A stretch of 64,000 bases of DNA from Cognatilysobacter claricitrinus (GTDB lineage: Bacteria > Pseudomonadota > Gammaproteobacteria > Xanthomonadales > Xanthomonadaceae). The stretch covers positions 992,001-1,056,000 of the forward strand of contig NZ_BAAFZV010000002.1 of NCBI RefSeq assembly GCF_045866565.1, read 5' to 3'. Shown here in pieces: positions 62,586 to 64,000 of the stretch (positions within the stretch are counted from its first letter, which is position 1; each line of letters opens with the position of its first letter). The position numbers and the translations under genes were made by a program. The notes below the pieces were generated by a model that did not search any database, was not told where the DNA came from, and worked only from the letters and a program-made list of their open reading frames with translations.

Positions 62586-63378
62586 GCAACATCTCGATGG
62601 CCTTGCCGGCCATTGCGAACGCGAAGGCGCCGGTAATGTGCGTCGCGGCACCGAGGCCTCCGCTGCAGTCCAGCTTCAGGCTTCCGTCGCCATCGCCGGC
62701 GCTCGGACGCAGGCCGCAGACGCTGCCGTCCGCCTGCGGATAACGCACGTTTTCCAGCGAATACACCGCGGGAACGCCGAAGTAGCGGTCCTTGTTGCGC
62801 GGGAAGTTGAAGTCCGCCCGAAGTTTCTTGCGTACCAGCGCGAGCATCGCGTCGTGCTCGGTGCGCGAGAGGTCGCGCACGCGCACCAGCGTGGGATCGG
62901 TGCGCCCGCCCGCCGAACCGCTGACGACGATCGGCAGCTTGCGACGGCGGCACCACGCGATCATCTCGACCTTGCTGCGGAAGCTGTCGCAGGCATCGAT
63001 CACCAGGTCGAGGCCGACGTCGAGCTGATGCTCGAGGTTCTGCGCCGTGATGAACGCCGGCACCGGCTCGACGTCCATCAAGGGGCTGATGCGCTGGCAG
63101 CGCGCCGCCATTGCCGCGACCTTGGCGTGGCCGTAGGTGCCGTCCAGCGCAGGCAATTGCCGATTGGTGTTGGACACGCAGATGTCGTCGGCGTCGATCA
63201 GGCGCAGGTGACCGACGCCGGACCGCGACAGCGCTTCGGCAACCCACGAACCCACGCCGCCGAGTCCCACGATGGCGACGCGGCACGCGACGAGTCGGGC
63301 AAGGCTTCCAGTGCCGTAGAGGCGGTCGATACCGGCGAAGCGTTCCGTCCATGCCGGGTCGAGATGATGCGTCTGCAT
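62557..63378 (-). CDS. tcdA: tRNA threonylcarbamoyladenosine dehydratase TcdA
   Basis: 273-residue E1-like ATP-dependent enzyme that cyclises t6A to ct6A at tRNA position 37. The nucleotide loop is VAIVGLGGVGSWVAEALSRS (about 34-53). DADDICVSNTNRQ and VIDACDSFRSKVEMIAWCRR are TcdA/CsdL-group blocks, with SGSAGGRTDPT near 153. It normally works with CsdA/CsdE, which are not in this window. Tail-to-tail overlap with tatD. Confidence 0.95.
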   Translation of the reverse strand: MQTHHLDPAWTERFAGIDRLYGTGSLARLVACRVAIVGLGGVGSWVAEALSRSGVGHLRLIDADDICVSNTNRQLPALDGTYGHAKVAAMAARCQRISPLMDVEPVPAFITAQNLEHQLDVGLDLVIDACDSFRSKVEMIAWCRRRKLPIVVSGSAGGRTDPTLVRVRDLSRTEHDAMLALVRKKLRADFNFPRNKDRYFGVPAVYSLENVRYPQADGSVCGLRPSAGDGDGSLKLDCSGGLGAATHITGAFAFAMAGKAIEMLLKTKAEPAA

Positions 63379-63473
63379 GCGCGCATTCTAGGCGTTGCCG
63401 GCGTGACGATCGGCCCCACGCGCGTGCGTGCTATGGTCCCGCGCACTCCGCGCAGACTCGAGGAAACAGGCCG

Positions 63474-63926
63474 ATGTCCGACGTCAAAGCTTCGTCGCCG
63501 AATCCCGCCCGCCGCGGAAACGGCTCCCGTTATCTGTTCATGGCGCTGCTGGGCCTGGTGATCGGTGCGGTGGCCAGCGTGATGATCATGCGCGCGATCG
63601 ATCAGCGCAAAGACCCGTATCCGGAAGCGGTGATGCACGTGATGGCCGCGCACATGCATTCGTTGAAGGATGCCGTCACGCAGAACCGCTGCGCCGCGAC
63701 CGACGTCATTCCGCACCTGCAGGCGCTGCGCACGATGGCCAACGACATCGAACCGGCGTTCAAGGACATGCACGACGACGACAAGTTCGCGAAGTACGCG
63801 AGCGACCTGCGCGCGACGGTCGACGCCTCGCTGGCGACGCCGCCGCTGAACTGCCCGGGCGTACAGGCCGCGGCGGCGAAGATCGGCGAGGCGTGCGAGA
63901 CCTGCCACAAGTACGTGCACGAATGA
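63474..63926 (+). CDS. Membrane-anchored cytochrome c'-like protein
   Basis: 150 residues. A membrane helix at about 21-43 (YLFMALLGLVIGAVASVMIM) anchors a helical domain rich in His, Met and Lys. The only heme c site is at the very end: C141-E-T-C144-H145 in GEACETCHKYVHE, the position used by class II cytochromes (c' and c556). It may carry electrons or bind NO in the periplasm. GAGGAAA precedes the ATG. No clear partner gene; the last 74 bases of the window after it hold no gene I can support. Confidence 0.85.
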   Translation: MSDVKASSPNPARRGNGSRYLFMALLGLVIGAVASVMIMRAIDQRKDPYPEAVMHVMAAHMHSLKDAVTQNRCAATDVIPHLQALRTMANDIEPAFKDMHDDDKFAKYASDLRATVDASLATPPLNCPGVQAAAAKIGEACETCHKYVHE

Positions 63927-64000
63927 TCAAGACGCGGACGACTGCGCGCTGAACGCGCGGTCGCCGTTTGATAACGCGTTCACTGCCGCGCTCCCAGCAT

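Noticed and set aside
63927..64000. Possible gene or terminator at the window end
   Set aside because: Only a weak GCGCG/CGCGC inverted repeat is visible and no frame extends far enough to judge.

Overview
This is a high-GC chromosomal segment (about two thirds G+C by eye) from a gammaproteobacterium. It looks like a member of the Lysobacter/Luteimonas branch of the Xanthomonadaceae. The support is protein flavour plus gene order: fabA-fabB, an sdh-lolCD-comEC-exbBD-msbA-lpxK-kdsB run, and uvrC-pgsA followed by tRNA Gly-Cys-Leu as in enteric bacteria. I see no prophage, insertion sequence, integrase or CRISPR array. Almost all sequence is coding, many starts overlap the preceding stop by 1, 4 or 8 bases, and identifications rest on motifs read by eye.

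Layout. 1-12.9 kb: azoR; serS; a TonB-like protein; a translationally coupled serC-pheA-hisC-aroA operon; the methionine sulfoxide reductase pair msrPQ; a membrane-anchored FHA protein; a PHA-granule-type small protein; a membrane protein with a degenerate Mrr fold; and fabA-fabB. 13-17.5 kb: tRNA-Val; an NtrC-type sigma-54 activator overlapping a 74-residue protein that resembles an isolated histidine-kinase H-box; a BON-domain protein with a long SYGQ-rich prion-like domain and a sigma-54-like promoter; and a Thr-rich lipoprotein. 17.5-25.1 kb: the non-homologous end-joining pair ku-ligD, an ArsC-like protein, a membrane-anchored glutamate-synthase-like protein, a secreted lipase and two hypotheticals.

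25.2-34.8 kb: a complete cbb3 oxidase locus, ccoNOQP plus ccoGHIS, followed by a SafE-type protein and a convergent fnr. A perfect FNR palindrome sits at the class II position before ccoN. ccoN itself is frameshifted by a 5-bp tandem duplication. 35-41 kb: a soluble double-PAS chemotaxis receptor, an aldo/keto reductase, the Gly-Cys-Leu tRNA operon, pgsA and uvrC.

41.2-54.8 kb: sixteen consecutive minus-strand genes with no gap above 51 bases. They run from a short, easily missed SdhAF4-type assembly factor through sdhCDAB, sdhE and a YgfX-like protein to lolC-lolD, comEC, exbBD, msbA, lpxK and kdsB, tying respiration to envelope biogenesis. 54.8-64 kb: ygfZ, a fused two-domain 2-oxoacid dehydrogenase E1, a GST, a GNAT acetyltransferase, glutaryl-CoA dehydrogenase, a glycine-zipper envelope protein, a small membrane protein with tatD, tcdA, and a membrane-anchored cytochrome c'-like protein.
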